A DNA stretch of 64,000 bases from Gnetum montanum (GCA_015680685.1 MNCI01003660.1:609101-673100), one strand, 5' to 3'; counted from the stretch's first letter, positions 32,227 to 44,316 are shown. Notes: generated by a model from the letters alone, not told the origin. Translations and numbers: made by a program.

Positions 32227-34578
32227 ATGGCACCCAAAGCAAGGCATCCAAGGGGCGAAGGACCATCACAATCGAGGGATAAGCGTCCACGAACAAGAAG
32301 GGGATGAGGCGTGTAACAACCAGAGCACATGGAGGGCTCTCATGCAATTGGGCCCCTCTGCGAAGGACCTGATGTGGAATCTATCCATCAGATTCTTGAA
32401 GAGGAGATTCCTAATGAGCAATCACAAGGGGATGAAACTTCGGAGATAGCACCATGGCTTGAGGTCATCCTAACCCAAGCATGTCTCGATGCTATCAAGT
32501 CGCGAGAAGTGCAATAGATGGTCCTACAAGAGGTAAACTTTGGACCATTTCTCAAGAACGCACCAGAAGATGTGAGGTTCCAACTACAAAACTCTCCTAT
32601 GTGGCCAATTATCATAACCAGTGGTGAATGGTACCTAGAAGAGAGCTATCTCTTCTGGACGAATCGGCAACCGAGGTCCAGAGTAAGAATTAAAGACATC
32701 TATGTCTCTTGCTCTGCAGAGGCAATAACACAAGCTTTGGGGTTGCTAGAGACTAGAGCAGATGTGGCAGAGATCCCAAAACAAGCAGACCCTAAGGTAA
32801 AAGGGGAGTGGATTAGGCGGTGCTATGGGGTAGACCGTAAGGAGTTTGGCTCTCTAACCTCTGTGGAGAGGGTGTATTCAAAGATCGTGTCTTACCATCT
32901 AAATCTAGCGGTAAGACCTAGAAAAATCATAGCCTTCTTTGCTCATGCATGTGTCGCTCTAAGTGGGAAGTTTCCAATGATTCTTCCACAGTTATTATTT
33001 TTGGAAATTGAAAAGAAGTTCACCGAAAGCGAATGTGGAAGACGAGCTCTCTCCTTCCCCTGCCTAATTAGAAAGTTATGCAAATGGACAAGGATAGCAC
33101 AGTACGCAAATGATACAATTTGACATGCTCTGATTACCTCATTGCATGAAATGATGAAGGATAGGACTCTCGACACTACATAGATGGAGGAAGAGCATCA
33201 ACCACCTCCACCACCTGCACAAACAACAAGGTTGGATTTGTAAAATATTGCAGAACACATCTGCGAAATCTAACAATCGCTCTTAAGCCAGCAAGAGCAA
33301 TCTGGTAGGATAGGTGGAGGAGAAGACCCTTCGGTCTATCGCCCTGAAATGAGCCACCTGAAGCAGGTGGCTCGATCAGTTAGCTTGCTAGAAAGAGCAG
33401 GGCCGATGTTCTCCACCGCTCGAACACAAGTGCCAGCAAGAAGAGATCCTAGCATCCAAAAGGTAATAGTATCAACTCAATAGCTATTCCCTAAAATTTT
33501 AGGGAATGCTGCTACCTTCTCGGTATGCTTGGAAGATGGGAAGGGGGTGATAGTCCTGGTGATGCAGCACCAAGGACAGGAGATTCCAACTGAAGTGGTT
33601 GCTGATACGATTGCTACGACTCTCAATACACTAACAACACTTGTACCAGATGTACATGGGCTTCAAGATGTATAGGAATCCACTGGAACTTCACGTAGTA
33701 GGGTTGATGTAGCACAACACGAAGAGCTATTGGACTGACTAGTGGGAATCGGGAAACCGCTTCCGGATGTCTTTGACCTTCCAAATAACATCACGGCAAT
33801 CCAGTCAGAGCTACTTTCAACAAGAGGGAAGAGCCTCATTTTGGAAGGGCAACTTGAAGCTACTCAAGCCACTTGTCAATGCTTGGCAACAGAAGTTGCC
33901 CAGTTGAGAACCCAACTTTCCGATTTAGCTCTCATCAACCATGAGCTCACCAGAGATGAATCTTTTCAACACCTTCAAGTTAAACTTCAAATAGTTTAGG
34001 ATGAGTGAGAGTTGGCGATCTTTGATAAGGCCTTGGCAGATGCTCAAACATATCATTTAGACAAGGACTTAGCAGAGGTTTGCTAGGAGAACGTTAGGTT
34101 GACCATGGAGGTCCATCGCCTGCATAATGTTGGTGCTAAAAATGAGCACATGAAAAATTTTATTCACCAATAGTAGGAAAAACTAGCCAGGTTGAGTGCT
34201 AATGTGAGAAGGTTGGTCGCTAAGAACCAAAATCTGTCCATGGAGGAGGTTTGAGCTTTATGATAGAAATCTGCCATCGAAATCACCGCTTGGAAGAACG
34301 AGGTCCTGAAATTTGAAAAAGTCAAAAATCATTACAGGGACCAAGTGGGATTGCAAAAGGAAGTAAATGAAAAATAGATTCAAGTCGCAAAGGCCAAGAT
34401 GAACCAAGTGCTGTAGCAGCTCTGAGAGGGAGGCAAGGTATGGCAACCTATCTTTGATGGGTTGAATGCCTACAATCAAGCTGAAATCTGCCTCAAAGAG
34501 CTGCACATCAAGGAGATGATAGAATATATGGAGCTTGGCAACCTTGGCGATGCTCATAGCCGAAAGATCGCGGTCTAA
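32227..34578 (+). pseudogene. gypsy-2 extra reading frame: plant retrotransposon-associated domain plus coiled coil
   Basis: One reading frame runs from ATG 32227 (MAPKARHPRG) to TAA at 34576-34578, about 783 codons. It is interrupted by more than ten stop codons, but I see no frameshift. Its longest open piece (32518-33123) contains SPMWPIIITSGEWYLEES, RVRIKDIYVSCSAEAI and FGSLTSVERVYSKIV. The pattern resembles the domain often labelled 'putative plant transposon protein' in plant elements. A proline run follows near 33201. The C-terminal third (33742-34578) is rich in heptad-like Leu/Ala/Glu repeats, suggesting a long coiled coil. It lies where Athila/Tat elements can carry an extra or env-like frame. 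I see no clear signal peptide or membrane segment. Gypsy-4 has no counterpart. Function unknown. Confidence 0.6.
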
Positions 34579-34758
34579 TTTGGAGAAGCAAGTGATTGCC
34601 TCATATTCTTTATACAAGGGTGAGTTTCAAGTGCACAAAGTGACAAAGCAAAAAATTGATGTTGAGTCATGTGTGTGTTGTGTGTGTCAAGTCATGTGCA
34701 TTGTATATAAAAGCCCATACCTTCCAAATTGTAGAGGAACTTGAGAAAGAGTTTTTAC

Positions 34759-34773
34759 TTAGTTATGGGGGTA
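34759..34773 (+). other. gypsy-2 polypurine tract
   Basis: TTAGTTATGGGGGTA immediately before the 3' LTR. Confidence 0.75.
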
Positions 34774-35723
34774 TGATGAAGTGTTAAATGGTTGATGTGT
34801 TTACTAGGATGTGTATACAGGACCCCCATATACGCGGCCATGTTGACACGGCCTGGTATATGTGGCCTTGTTGACACTGCCTCGTATACATAACCCCATT
34901 GATGTGGCCCCGTCAACACATCCCTCCATGCGTCGACGTGGCCCCATTTATGCGGAGCCTATTTCGGCCTATAAATAAGAGGGCTTTCGCCTCTCTTGGG
35001 TACCTTTTTGTCATATGTAGCAAAGCTCTTGCAGTTTGTTCCCGTGAGAGATAGAATATTTTCCAAGTGCCAGTAGTAGGTGTAAGAAAGGTGTCTAGCT
35101 CTTTATTCAAGCGTTGATGCATTTGAGCCCATTGGCGTGAACAGCAATAAAGACGAGCTTTTCAATCATTCCTTGCAGCAATTGGACTTAGTTATTTAAT
35201 GCATTTAATAGTTTAAATATTTCAATGCTTTAATAGTTCTTAAGTTTATCTTGTTATTATTTTAATTGCTATCACTCGTTTATAGTTCATAGAAACCATA
35301 AGTACGACCATCTCGAATGTAAACCCAACACTTGGCAACCCAGTGACGCTTAATGTCTGGTAACCCAGTAGTGGTTAGGGGATGTTCAGGACGTGCCCAG
35401 AAGATGGGATCGGATACTTATGCTAGGAATAGTTAAGATACAGATTAGGATAATTATAGATTAGATAATATTTCATTCCTTACTTTTCATACCTTAATTA
35501 GACGTCAAAAGATAAAGTAAAAATCAGTTACCTCAATCTCACTTAACCATTGCCACTAGAACATCATAAGTAAGGTTGGGAGGACAACGACCATTGTAAC
35601 CAAGATTTTTCTTGTTAAGGTTTGGTTTATGCAAAGTGCTTACAGTCTACAGAATTCGACTGAGTCACGTGTGAACACCCGTGATTCGTATGGTTAGGCG
35701 TAGGGGTACCTAGCCGCTCATCA
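34774..35723 (+). repeat. gypsy-2 3' LTR
   Basis: Starts TGATGAAG and ends CCGCTCATCA; matches 22883-23803 with scattered, mostly transition-type changes. TATA box TATAAATAAG at 34970-34979. It contains an extra GAACACCCGTG-type insertion near 35676 relative to the 5' LTR. Confidence 0.92.
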
Positions 35724-35728
35724 ATACG

Positions 35729-36905
35729 TGAGGTTCATAGGTTTGGTATTCATCTTGGATTGATGCACTTAAATCATCAGCAACATTTTGGGCAATAAAG
35801 GTAAGAGTAGAGGTAAGCAATCTAAACTTTCAAATTTTGATACTTTTTCTATGGAATGCTAGATATGTGGTGGAAGAGGCCATATGACCTTTGAATACCC
35901 CAATGTTTATAGGTTTCAAAAGAAAGAGTATAGTGAAGAAAGGAGAAGAAGTAACATCCATACAAGCTAGGATGAAAAAGAGGAAGAAACTTAAAAAGAT
36001 AAAAAGGCAAAAAATATCTACATCAACTAGGATGATGGAGACCAAAGTAAGAAATAGGTATATGACATCTTAAAAGATTCACATCCCATCTATATGGCTC
36101 TCATAGATGATGATGTTGGCCTTTCCCGATGATGATGATCAAATTCAAATTGATTAAGAAAGGAATGATCTTTTGTGTAAGGAACTTCTATCTTTTCAAA
36201 TTCTTTGTATAAAGTTAGATAAGCAACTAAAAGTAAAGGATTAAGATATTTCTACACTAAATATAAAGATTTTAGATCTCAAAAAATGAATCTCAGAGCT
36301 AAGGGTTGAGAATGAAAAACTAACCTTGTCTTATGAGTAGGCTAAGGAAGAACTTACAAATATGAAAATTATAAATGAAAGGTTGGTAAGAGGAAATGAA
36401 TCTCTTCGAATAGTTCTTGAACAAGGAAGGAGTCCAAATGATAAAAGGGAACTAAGATGCTGCCAATAAGAATAAGTATCCACAACAACCTCATCTGGAT
36501 AAGATACCACTTCAAAAGTGGAGGTAACTACTAGCACTACAAGTAACCAAAGGGTAACTCCAAGGTTTGATCACTTTAACCACAATAGAAAGGTTAGATG
36601 TTATTATTGTAATAGGTTTGGGCATATGTAGTGGAATTGCAATTCAAAATATTATCACATGAACACCTTGTCATATCATAAGACTCCTTGATCTTACCCA
36701 AATGCACGTAGAAAGGAAATATTTACAGGGAAAAAAGGAATGGAGGGAAAATCAAAAGCATAAAGAGAATAGGAAGTTATGGAGAATCAAGCAAAAAGAA
36801 GGAAGTGAAAGAACTTTCAACAATTTTGTGAAAGGAATGAAAACATTAAAAATGAATGAAATTGGTTTGAAAGGAGGAACTTTGAAAGAAGAATCTCAGT
36901 TCTAA
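35729..36905 (+). pseudogene. copia-2 gag, second part with two zinc knuckles
   Basis: This resumes the gag interrupted at 22882. A first knuckle at 35857-35898 reads C-stop-ICGGRGHMTFEY, a CX2CX4HX4C pattern with a stop inside and the last Cys changed to Tyr. A charged K/E/R-rich stretch follows. A second knuckle at 36599-36640 reads CYYCNRFGHM-stop-WNC with all four ligands present. The last open piece (36702-36905) is Lys/Glu-rich. Many stops indicate an old pseudogene. Confidence 0.75.
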
Positions 36906-38930
36906 TCTCCTTAGACATATTGATTTCCATTAGTAAGAAAGGTAAGTATAATTAGAATCATTATACCTTGACTTGATGAGATTAGACTAGATTAGTTTAT
37001 TTTTATGGTTGAATGGAAGCTTTTGCTACATTTAAAGTTTTTATTGATAAATCATCTTTTGGATTCTTAACTATAATGTATTGGTTTCAAGTGGTTTAAA
37101 AATCTTGATTGTAATTCATGGCCCAAAAGCTTTTTGTTGAACATTCATTACTATTTAAACATATATGTCTTATGTTCCATATGATATGGCATTGTTGCTT
37201 CCCTTTGAAATCATAAAGTCCAATTACTTTTAGGAGATTTTTCATGTATGATGATTGAAGCATTTGAATTAGTACCTTTAATATAATTTATGTATCTTCT
37301 AAGAAAAGAAACATTTCAAAAGGAATTATTTGAGCATATGAATTATTTGCTATCTTTATCATAAAGTACTATTAATAGAAGGCCTTACTCTTAAAAGTCT
37401 TGAAACTTGATCTTGATATGGCACTCCAGATTTATGAAAACATCACCTAGTCCTTGTATAATTTTGAATGAATATGTGATGTTTATGTATGTTTTCTTGT
37501 GTTGATTTTCTTTATGATTATTTCAAGGTATTTTTCCATGTTTGGGAGTGTTTTAGACTTATTTTGACAAGTCTAGGAGGTTTTGGGAGCCATGGGAACT
37601 TGTTTGAAGGTGTTCGGAGGTTTCAAACCTCAAAAAAAGCATATTTATTTTTGGCCCTAGCAGGATAGATGTCTACTTTAATAGTTATATGTCTCAACTA
37701 CATTGGAGATGTCTCCTCTTAATAGTAGACGTTGTAGGGGATACATGGGAAAAGTAACCCGCCAATGGACATTCAAGCAATAGATGCTTTACAAAAGTTA
37801 AAGACTGTAGTTGCTACTATGATTTTTGGATCTTCAGTGACTAATCACTTAGTCCTTTCCTTTCAAAAAGGATTCCTTGTTAACTAGTTAGGAAGAAATT
37901 TCCTACAATAAGCATTAAAAATATTTGCATCTTCTTCTTTGAAAGATATCACTAATGGAAGACCTTAGTCTTCATACTTGATCTTAGATTTTCTATGTAG
38001 CATGAATATCCTGAAAGGCTCAAGGGGAGAATACAAATCTCTCTACAATAGATGCATTATGACCAAAGAGACAAGGATGAAATACAATCATGTATGTAGG
38101 GGAAGTCTTTTAATACTTCCCACTTCAACATCCATCGCTAAAAATGAGCAAGAAGAGGACTATTCATTTTGGAGTATGGTAAAGTATCTAGGGTAAAAGT
38201 ATGAGTAAATTTTGGTCAAGATATCTTTTGGATATTTTTCCTTGTGATGTATTTCTTGGTGCTAGTATTTAAAATTGACATGGCTATATACAAATTGCTT
38301 TATGGACATCCTATTGAGGATATGTTTAGTTGTTTTTGAATGTGCATGTATTTACTTTCCTTGTCATTAGAACTGCTATGCTTTATCTTTTTTTTTTTGA
38401 TATTTCAAAAGGAGGAAAATATTGGATGATTATAGAACTATGAGATATTGGTTATTTATTACTAATGGCTTATTAACTCAAAGACAGGTTACATGATCTT
38501 TGATGCTCAAACTTTAAAATTTGATCTTTGGATATCAACTAAAAGGCTTGTATCTATTGTACCTCATTATTTCTAACCTTATTTGTGAACAAATATAGAA
38601 AATTTGATTTCTCATCATCAACCTATGAAATCAATACTTAAGGATGTATACTCCTTAATTGATATTCATCATGCTTTCTAACTTAGCTAAATTTTTGTAT
38701 CTTTGTGGATTGTTATATGATGATATGCAACTATTGTGGAACTTTATATAGGATTATGTTTGGTCCTTAATTTGTTTTGTATCTCTTTTTGGGTTCTATC
38801 CAAAAGGGGGAGAGAGTAGAGTATTTAGTTAGAATCTCAAGCATGGTAACTTTATATATATTATTGATGGAATAACTTTCTCATATCTCTATGTTATATA
38901 CTAATCCATTTTCTTAAGTTTTTAACATCA
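36906..38930 (+). other. copia-2 interior without recognisable pol
   Basis: AT-rich. I find no integrase or reverse-transcriptase motif in any frame. At 37660-37740 a short stretch carries AGATGTCTCC-type words like those of the LTR. A 72-codon open frame at 37978-38196 is not recognised. Confidence 0.6.
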
Positions 38931-38946
38931 CCAAAAAGGGAGAGAT
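38930..38946 (+). other. copia-2 polypurine tract
   Basis: CACCAAAAAGGGAGAGAT-type purine stretch just before the 3' LTR, equivalent to the copia-1 tract. Confidence 0.7.
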
Positions 38947-40144
38947 TGTTGACATTTTGGTATGTCAAAAACTTGGAGAAAATGGAGAATATGGAAATGT
39001 GTTTGTAGTTTAGAAAGGCCATAAATGAGCAAAGACTTTAGAAAAAGAGTTGACTTTGAAAATGAGATCTATGTTGAGATGTCATGAGATCTACGTAGAG
39101 ATGTCATTATGAAGACTACATGAGCAAGATGAGAGCATGGATGAAAACAAAGACTATAAATCAAATCAAGATGCTCTAAGGACTAGTAATAAGGCAAATT
39201 GATAGGAGAAAGTCTTAAAAGGTAGAGTTAAAAAGTTGAGGAGATGTTTCCTAAAAATAGTAGACATCTACATTCAAGAATAGACATTTCCCTAGAGACG
39301 TCCAATTTTTTATTGATATGTCTCTCCCAAATTGAGGCCAATCTTAGGTAGACATCTCTACTTTGAAGATGACATCTACAGTAGTTGTTGGATAGCCATT
39401 GCACAACTTCTAAGGAGTTTTAGAAACTTCGAGGTTATAGGAAGATACTAAATTCTTGGAAATTGTGTAAGCATTATTAACAGCAAAAGCAATCATTGTC
39501 ATATCTATGCTATTTTACTCTTGTTCTTCATTATAACATCATTTTCTTGGTTGTATGTTGAATTAATCTTCAATGACAATGACTTGTAATTTTAGTTACA
39601 TTTTTTTCTTGAGTCTTTTTCTTTTTCTTGTTACCCTACGGGGTTGATGTGCTTCTTGTGAGAAGGCATCTTCATTCAGCTTGTTAGTACCCTGCAGGGT
39701 TGAGTGGTTTTGGAGCATCAAAATACTTCGGAGTAGAGCTTATTTTTGTAAAGGTTGTGGGATCCTTGAAACCACATTCTAAGCTTGTTGGAACCTTGTG
39801 GAATTATTGAGTGTTTTTACAATGAAACACTCCAAAGTGGTGCATAGATTTTGTTTAGTGTGTGGTATCCTTCAAATCAAATTTTGAGTTTGTTGGGACG
39901 TTGTGTGGTTGAAAGATTTCATAGTGATGAAACTCTTGGTAGTAGAGCTCAAATCTTGCAAAGGTTGTGGTGTCCTCTAATCCACATTTTGGAAGAAACA
40001 GAGTTCAAGGTGTGCATGGATTTTGCCCTTTGAGTGTGGACGTACCCAAGTTGGGGAACCACATAAAATATAGTATGCTTATGTGACTAGTGTGATTTTA
40101 AATTGGCAAACTTATTCAACCCCCTTCTAAGTTCTTGATCCTCA
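38947..40144 (+). repeat. copia-2 3' LTR
   Basis: Starts TGTTGACA and ends CCTCA; followed by TTGAT (40145-40149), identical to the left flank. Confidence 0.92.
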
Positions 40145-40149
40145 TTGAT

Positions 40150-40731
40150 CCTATACATCTCTTATTTCTTAGTAAGTTCTTAGAAAAATGTGAAGAATTA
40201 AATGAAAAAGTTTGTCATTTTTATTTCTATAAATTCCAAAGCTTATTTATTACTTCATTTTTGTTATGTTTTGAGCTCTCTTTGTTAAAATAAATTTTTG
40301 AAACATGTCTATAATTTGATGAAGCATTTTCAATTTTGTGTTCAAAAGAATTTTCAAAAGAAAATTATCTTGATAAGATTGAGCTTGAATCAAATTCAAG
40401 GTTGAACTGAAATTTTTTAGATATTTCTTGGTGTTGTTTTCTTAAAAAATATATTTATGGAAATTTTTCAAATTGACTATTTGGAATCTTATTAAAGAAA
40501 TTATAGAATTCTTTTCAAACAAAAATATATCTATCTTATCATGAACAAAGGGATTCCATTGTGTTAATAACTTGGATAAGTCATAGTCATATATTAATAT
40601 ATATTTTTGGTCAACACTTATGTTAGATACTTTCATAATATATATTCTATCTCTAGAGAGGTAGCCTATTTGAATTTCTTAATATAATTTAGGATCCAAA
40701 ATAATGAGCGCCTATTTGAATTTCTTAATAT
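40150..40731. other. AT-rich flank with short repeats
   Basis: No gene recognised. ATATTCTATCTCTAGAGAGG at about 40642-40661 matches part of the gypsy-3 LTR (44748-44769) and may be a scrap of a lost 3' LTR. GCCTATTTGAATTTCTTA occurs at 40664-40681 and again at 40710-40727. Confidence 0.45.
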
Positions 40732-40827
40732 ATTAGATTATATTAGATTAGAACGTGGAAAAAAAATAACATGGAAAACAAAAATGTGTAAAACAAAAAC
40801 TAAAAAGAACTGAGGGCCCCCAAATGA

Positions 40828-41560
40828 TTAGCATAGGTGGCCATCTCCCCCATGACTGAATGGAAAGGGAGAGATCTGAAATAATGAGCACCTATTTGAA
40901 TTTCTTAGAAGTGCCCAACTTCTCCCCATTGATGTTCTTCGATTAAGGGGTGGAAGTCGGTGACGCTCATATTCCAATGTATCTATGCCTTTGTTGTTGG
41001 CATGAGTTATTCCCCTAGTTTGTTCCATGCATATTTGTCGTTTGCTCTTTCTAGTAGCTGTCAACAACGGGGTGTTTACTACTTGTTGTGTGGTTGCTAC
41101 ATACAGGCATCTTTGTTGCAAAGTTTCTAGGGCACACCTGTTGCATGGAGGAGATGTTAAGCATTCCTCCATGTCATCACCCGATGAATCATTGTATGTG
41201 ATGCATGGAACTTTCTTCTTCTTGATCTTTTCATAAATATTTACCTTAGATATCTCCAAGGAAAGATCGCAAATCCCTAGGCATGCATCTATTGTACTCA
41301 TCCATGCCCTTCCCATTATGATTGGGAAGTCCCATTTGTTGTTGTTAACTTCTATCACCAGGAAATCAGCTGGGTAGGACCAACCACACACAATGGTAAC
41401 AATGTCCTCCACCAATCCCAAGGGAATGATGATGGACTGGTCAGCCAGCTCTAGTTGAATGTTGCTCTTCTTGAGTTGGGGCAGGTTCCAGGCTTGATAC
41501 ATTTCTCATGATATTAAGTTGACTCTGGAACTTGAGTCAAGAAGAGCCTTATGAGGTTCG
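40828..41560 (-). pseudogene. gypsy-3 aspartic protease and truncated downstream region
   Basis: ALLDSSSRVNLIS (about 41508-41546) corresponds to the active site; the D-L-G of gypsy-2 is D-S-S here. After a stop, a 224-codon frame (41502 down to 40828) continues through GLVEDIVTIVCGWSYPADFL and FPIIMGRAWMSTIDACLG. It then reads through a linker into sequence that is non-coding in relatives. The long open tail is therefore a product of the deletion that removed pol. Confidence 0.75.
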
Positions 41561-44172
41561 TTCATAATGACTTGGAGATAAATTAAGGGATTCCCAGGGT
41601 CAGATAATTTCTTGGGAAGGTGGCCTACCTTGATCTAGTCAGTTACGGTATGTGTTAACATAACCGTATACATTGGGCTCTGATGTTGGACTGAAGGGTG
41701 CTCCGAAGCATTATGTGTTGGAGGAGCATACCTAGACTCAACTGCTTGTTATTATGAGAGCTTGTCTAGGCTTTTGGTTCTAAAGAAAGGTCTTCTCTTT
41801 TTGCGGTTGTCAGAACTAGCAGCGGGTTGAATTTTTATGGCTCTTGTAACATTGCATTGGTGCGATTGAGTGGGTAGTTTCCCTTGCATTGTTGGAGCAG
41901 GAGGTGTTATGGGAACTACCGGTGGAAGAGGTGCGGATGGATTAGGAGGATGGTATGGGTATGGAGCATCTCTCGGAGGAGAAGGAGTCCTTCTAAAGTA
42001 GTCTTGAACTTGGTAGTGATGTTGGGGAGTTGTGTGACCCATGGAGTCACTTGGAGAAATCGGCTACTGCATGTAGTAGCCATAAGGATTGGGTTGATGG
42101 TAAGGGTATTGATGTCTTGGCAGTGGCATCCCCCATGAATATGGGTATTGCCACTGTTGATGTTGCTTGATGGGTTGTGGTGGAGTTCCACTTGGATAGT
42201 ACGTCAACGGTTGGTGGAACTGTCTTGGGTTACCTTGAGGATAAGGTAACCTTCGGGGTGTCTACCATCTATTGAGGCTCGGGTTGAGTGCATACACCCC
42301 AGACTCTTGTAGATATGAGATGATTGGATAGCATCCCTTAGGATGGTCATATTGGTAGATCTCACATCCACTTTCATTGTCTATATCTGAATCCACAACC
42401 TCATTGGAGATAGTTATTTTCCCCTTACCCTTGTCATGTGCAGGGCTTGAATCTCTTCGCTTTTTCTTGTCCTTGTCACTACTTCGTTCCTCCTTAAACT
42501 CCTCTACAATTTTTAGGATAGTTTCAATTTTGCTGTCTAAAGAGCTCCATACTTCATCTACCTTAGCCGATACTTCTATTGTTAGCTTCTGAAGTAGCAA
42601 GGTTTTTCGGTTCACCAACTTTTCATGTGGTGACTCATCCTCTTCATTGAAAAATCTCACTCACTTCTTTCAAAGAGAGGGATCATAGTTATATTCTTCT
42701 ACACTTTCCCTTTTTCATAACTCCCCTTCTTCTTTGGCTACTTGCTCCAACAAGCGATGAATTTCATGGGATCAAAGTTCTAATAGTCTCCCTTGGGCAT
42801 AAGTCCCAAGGGTTCTCCTAGTTTCATACCTTAGCCCATCTATGATGTGGCGGAGTTGATCCCACTGTGCATAACCATGGCCTGGGCAACGATGTAACAA
42901 TGCGTAGTATCAGCCCATGGCAGCATCCAAGGGTTCATGAGTACCTTGCTTCCATCCTTGGATCTGCTTATGCAAGTTAGACACTCTGGAGTACGTTTGG
43001 TATTTATCGTTGAAGAGTTCTAACATTGTACTCCACCTCCTGATGGTTTCTAGTTCTAAGGACCTGTACCAACTCTCTGCTTCCTTTATGAGTGTCCTAG
43101 GAAACAACTTTAGTTTTTGCCACTCATTCTCTATGTTTTGCAAGGCCTAGACATCATGGAATGCCTGTAAATGATTTTGTGGATCAGCATTATATCCCCC
43201 TTCAAATCATGGGATGTTATTCATGTCTAAGTGCTTGATCCAACTATCTTTTAAATGCCTTGTTGGTATCCTAATTTCCTCTGTCATATTTAGCATACTT
43301 CGGGTGGCAAGTAGGGGTTCATCATGATCATCTCTTTCATGAAGTCTATGATGTCTATGTTGTTCCCTACTTTCCCTTCGTTCATGCCCTTGTTCTCTCT
43401 CTTGACTCTCTCGTTGAGGTCTCTCATTTTGCCTACCTCTATCCTCATTGTTATGCTCTCTTTGACTATGCCCAGATGTGGAAGGAGAGAGTGAATGATG
43501 TGAAGAAGTGGAAGATGAAGGAGAACCATCACCATGATGATGTTTCTTACCTTCTCTTCTGTGGCCTCGACCCTGATCGTGATGACGATCTAAGTGCCCA
43601 TCCTTGTCATGTGTTGTTGTTCCCTCAGTGAATAGCTGGTGTTCACGGGGATTAGAACCAGGGTTGTCTATCGTGGAGCATAGGTTCTGATACCCCACCT
43701 CCTTACTATCGTTAGGAGGGGGAACATCTTTCGATAGAGAACCCGTTATGAGTGGTTCACCATCTCCAATTTCACTTAGGACGTGCGAGACCTCTTTGCC
43801 CTTCAACAATGTATGGTGGCTCTCCTGCCTCGAATTTCTTATACGTTGTGCTTTTGTGGGATGGTAATCCCTCATGTCAAAATCTGCTGTAACGTATTCA
43901 GCATATAGCTGAGTCATGTTGATCTGTGCCAAAGCACGGAGGAGCATGTTAGGGACTGCACGATTTGGAGGTAACACTATGTTACCTTGCAAGTCTCTCC
44001 AGCGCATCTGTTCATCTTGATGGAGGATAAAAGTAAAGTTGGGTATATCCGATGAGTATATACCATCCTATATTGTTGAGGAATTGGCTAATTTTGGTTA
44101 TGTGTTTTAGACTGCTTACTATTTCTAGTATGATCCCTAGGTGGTGAATTGCTCTTATGAGAAGAAGACATC
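41560..44172 (-). pseudogene. gypsy-3 gag
   Basis: The start ATG is on the minus strand at 44172 (MSSSHKSNSPPR). After a stop and a frame change, an uninterrupted 266-codon stretch (44007-43207) covers the N-terminal gag. It includes an Arg/His/Glu/Ser-rich low-complexity part (REQHRHHRLHERDDHDEP near 43310-43370). Capsid pieces follow at 43143-42910 (ESWYRSLELETIRRWSTM) and 42660-42262. The knuckle at 42331-42366 reads CEIYQYDHPKGC, the family CX2CX3HX3C pattern with the second Cys now Tyr. A Pro/Tyr/Gln-rich tail spans 42240-41760. Confidence 0.8.
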
Positions 44173-44296
44173 TTGATTTAATTCGGTGTGCTATTTGACT
44201 GTCATATAATTTTTTCATTTAATTAACCCTAAGGTTCGTTTAAGCCCCCAACGATGTGAGTAATTTCCTATGTTCTACTTAGCACACAAACACTTA

Positions 44297-44316
44297 GTTC
44301 CCAGCAACAGTGCCAA
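44297..44316 (-). other. gypsy-3 primer binding site
   Basis: The minus strand reads TTGGCACTGTTGCTGGGAAC directly after the LTR, the same type as gypsy-2. Confidence 0.8.

Larger units (their letters stand above)
22883..35723 (+). mobile_element. gypsy-2: Ty3/gypsy element with an extra 3' reading frame, nested in copia-2
   Basis: A 12.8 kb element with LTRs at 22883-23803 and 34774-35723, primer site, gag, protease, reverse transcriptase, RNase H, integrase, and then a 2.3 kb additional frame (32227-34578) before the polypurine tract. The flanks read GTACG (22878-22882) and ATACG (35724-35728): four of five bases (TACG) agree. It splits the gag of copia-2. Gypsy-3 and gypsy-4 are members of the same family. 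Confidence 0.93.
21551..40144 (+). mobile_element. copia-2: Ty1/copia element with gag only, carrying nested gypsy-2
   Basis: LTRs at 21551-22736 and 38947-40144 begin TGTTAACC / TGTTGACA and end CCTCA. They are flanked by a perfect 5-bp target duplication, TTGAT (21546-21550 and 40145-40149). The LTRs are relatives of the copia-1 LTRs. Without the nested gypsy-2 the element is about 5.8 kb. Its interior has gag with two zinc knuckles but no recognisable integrase or reverse transcriptase, so it is either internally deleted or a gag-only derivative that depends on others. Confidence 0.92.

Noticed and set aside
40442-40636. 64-codon minus-strand frame as the next part of ycf2
   Set aside because: The position and strand would fit, but I could not align it with Ycf2; left as unassigned.
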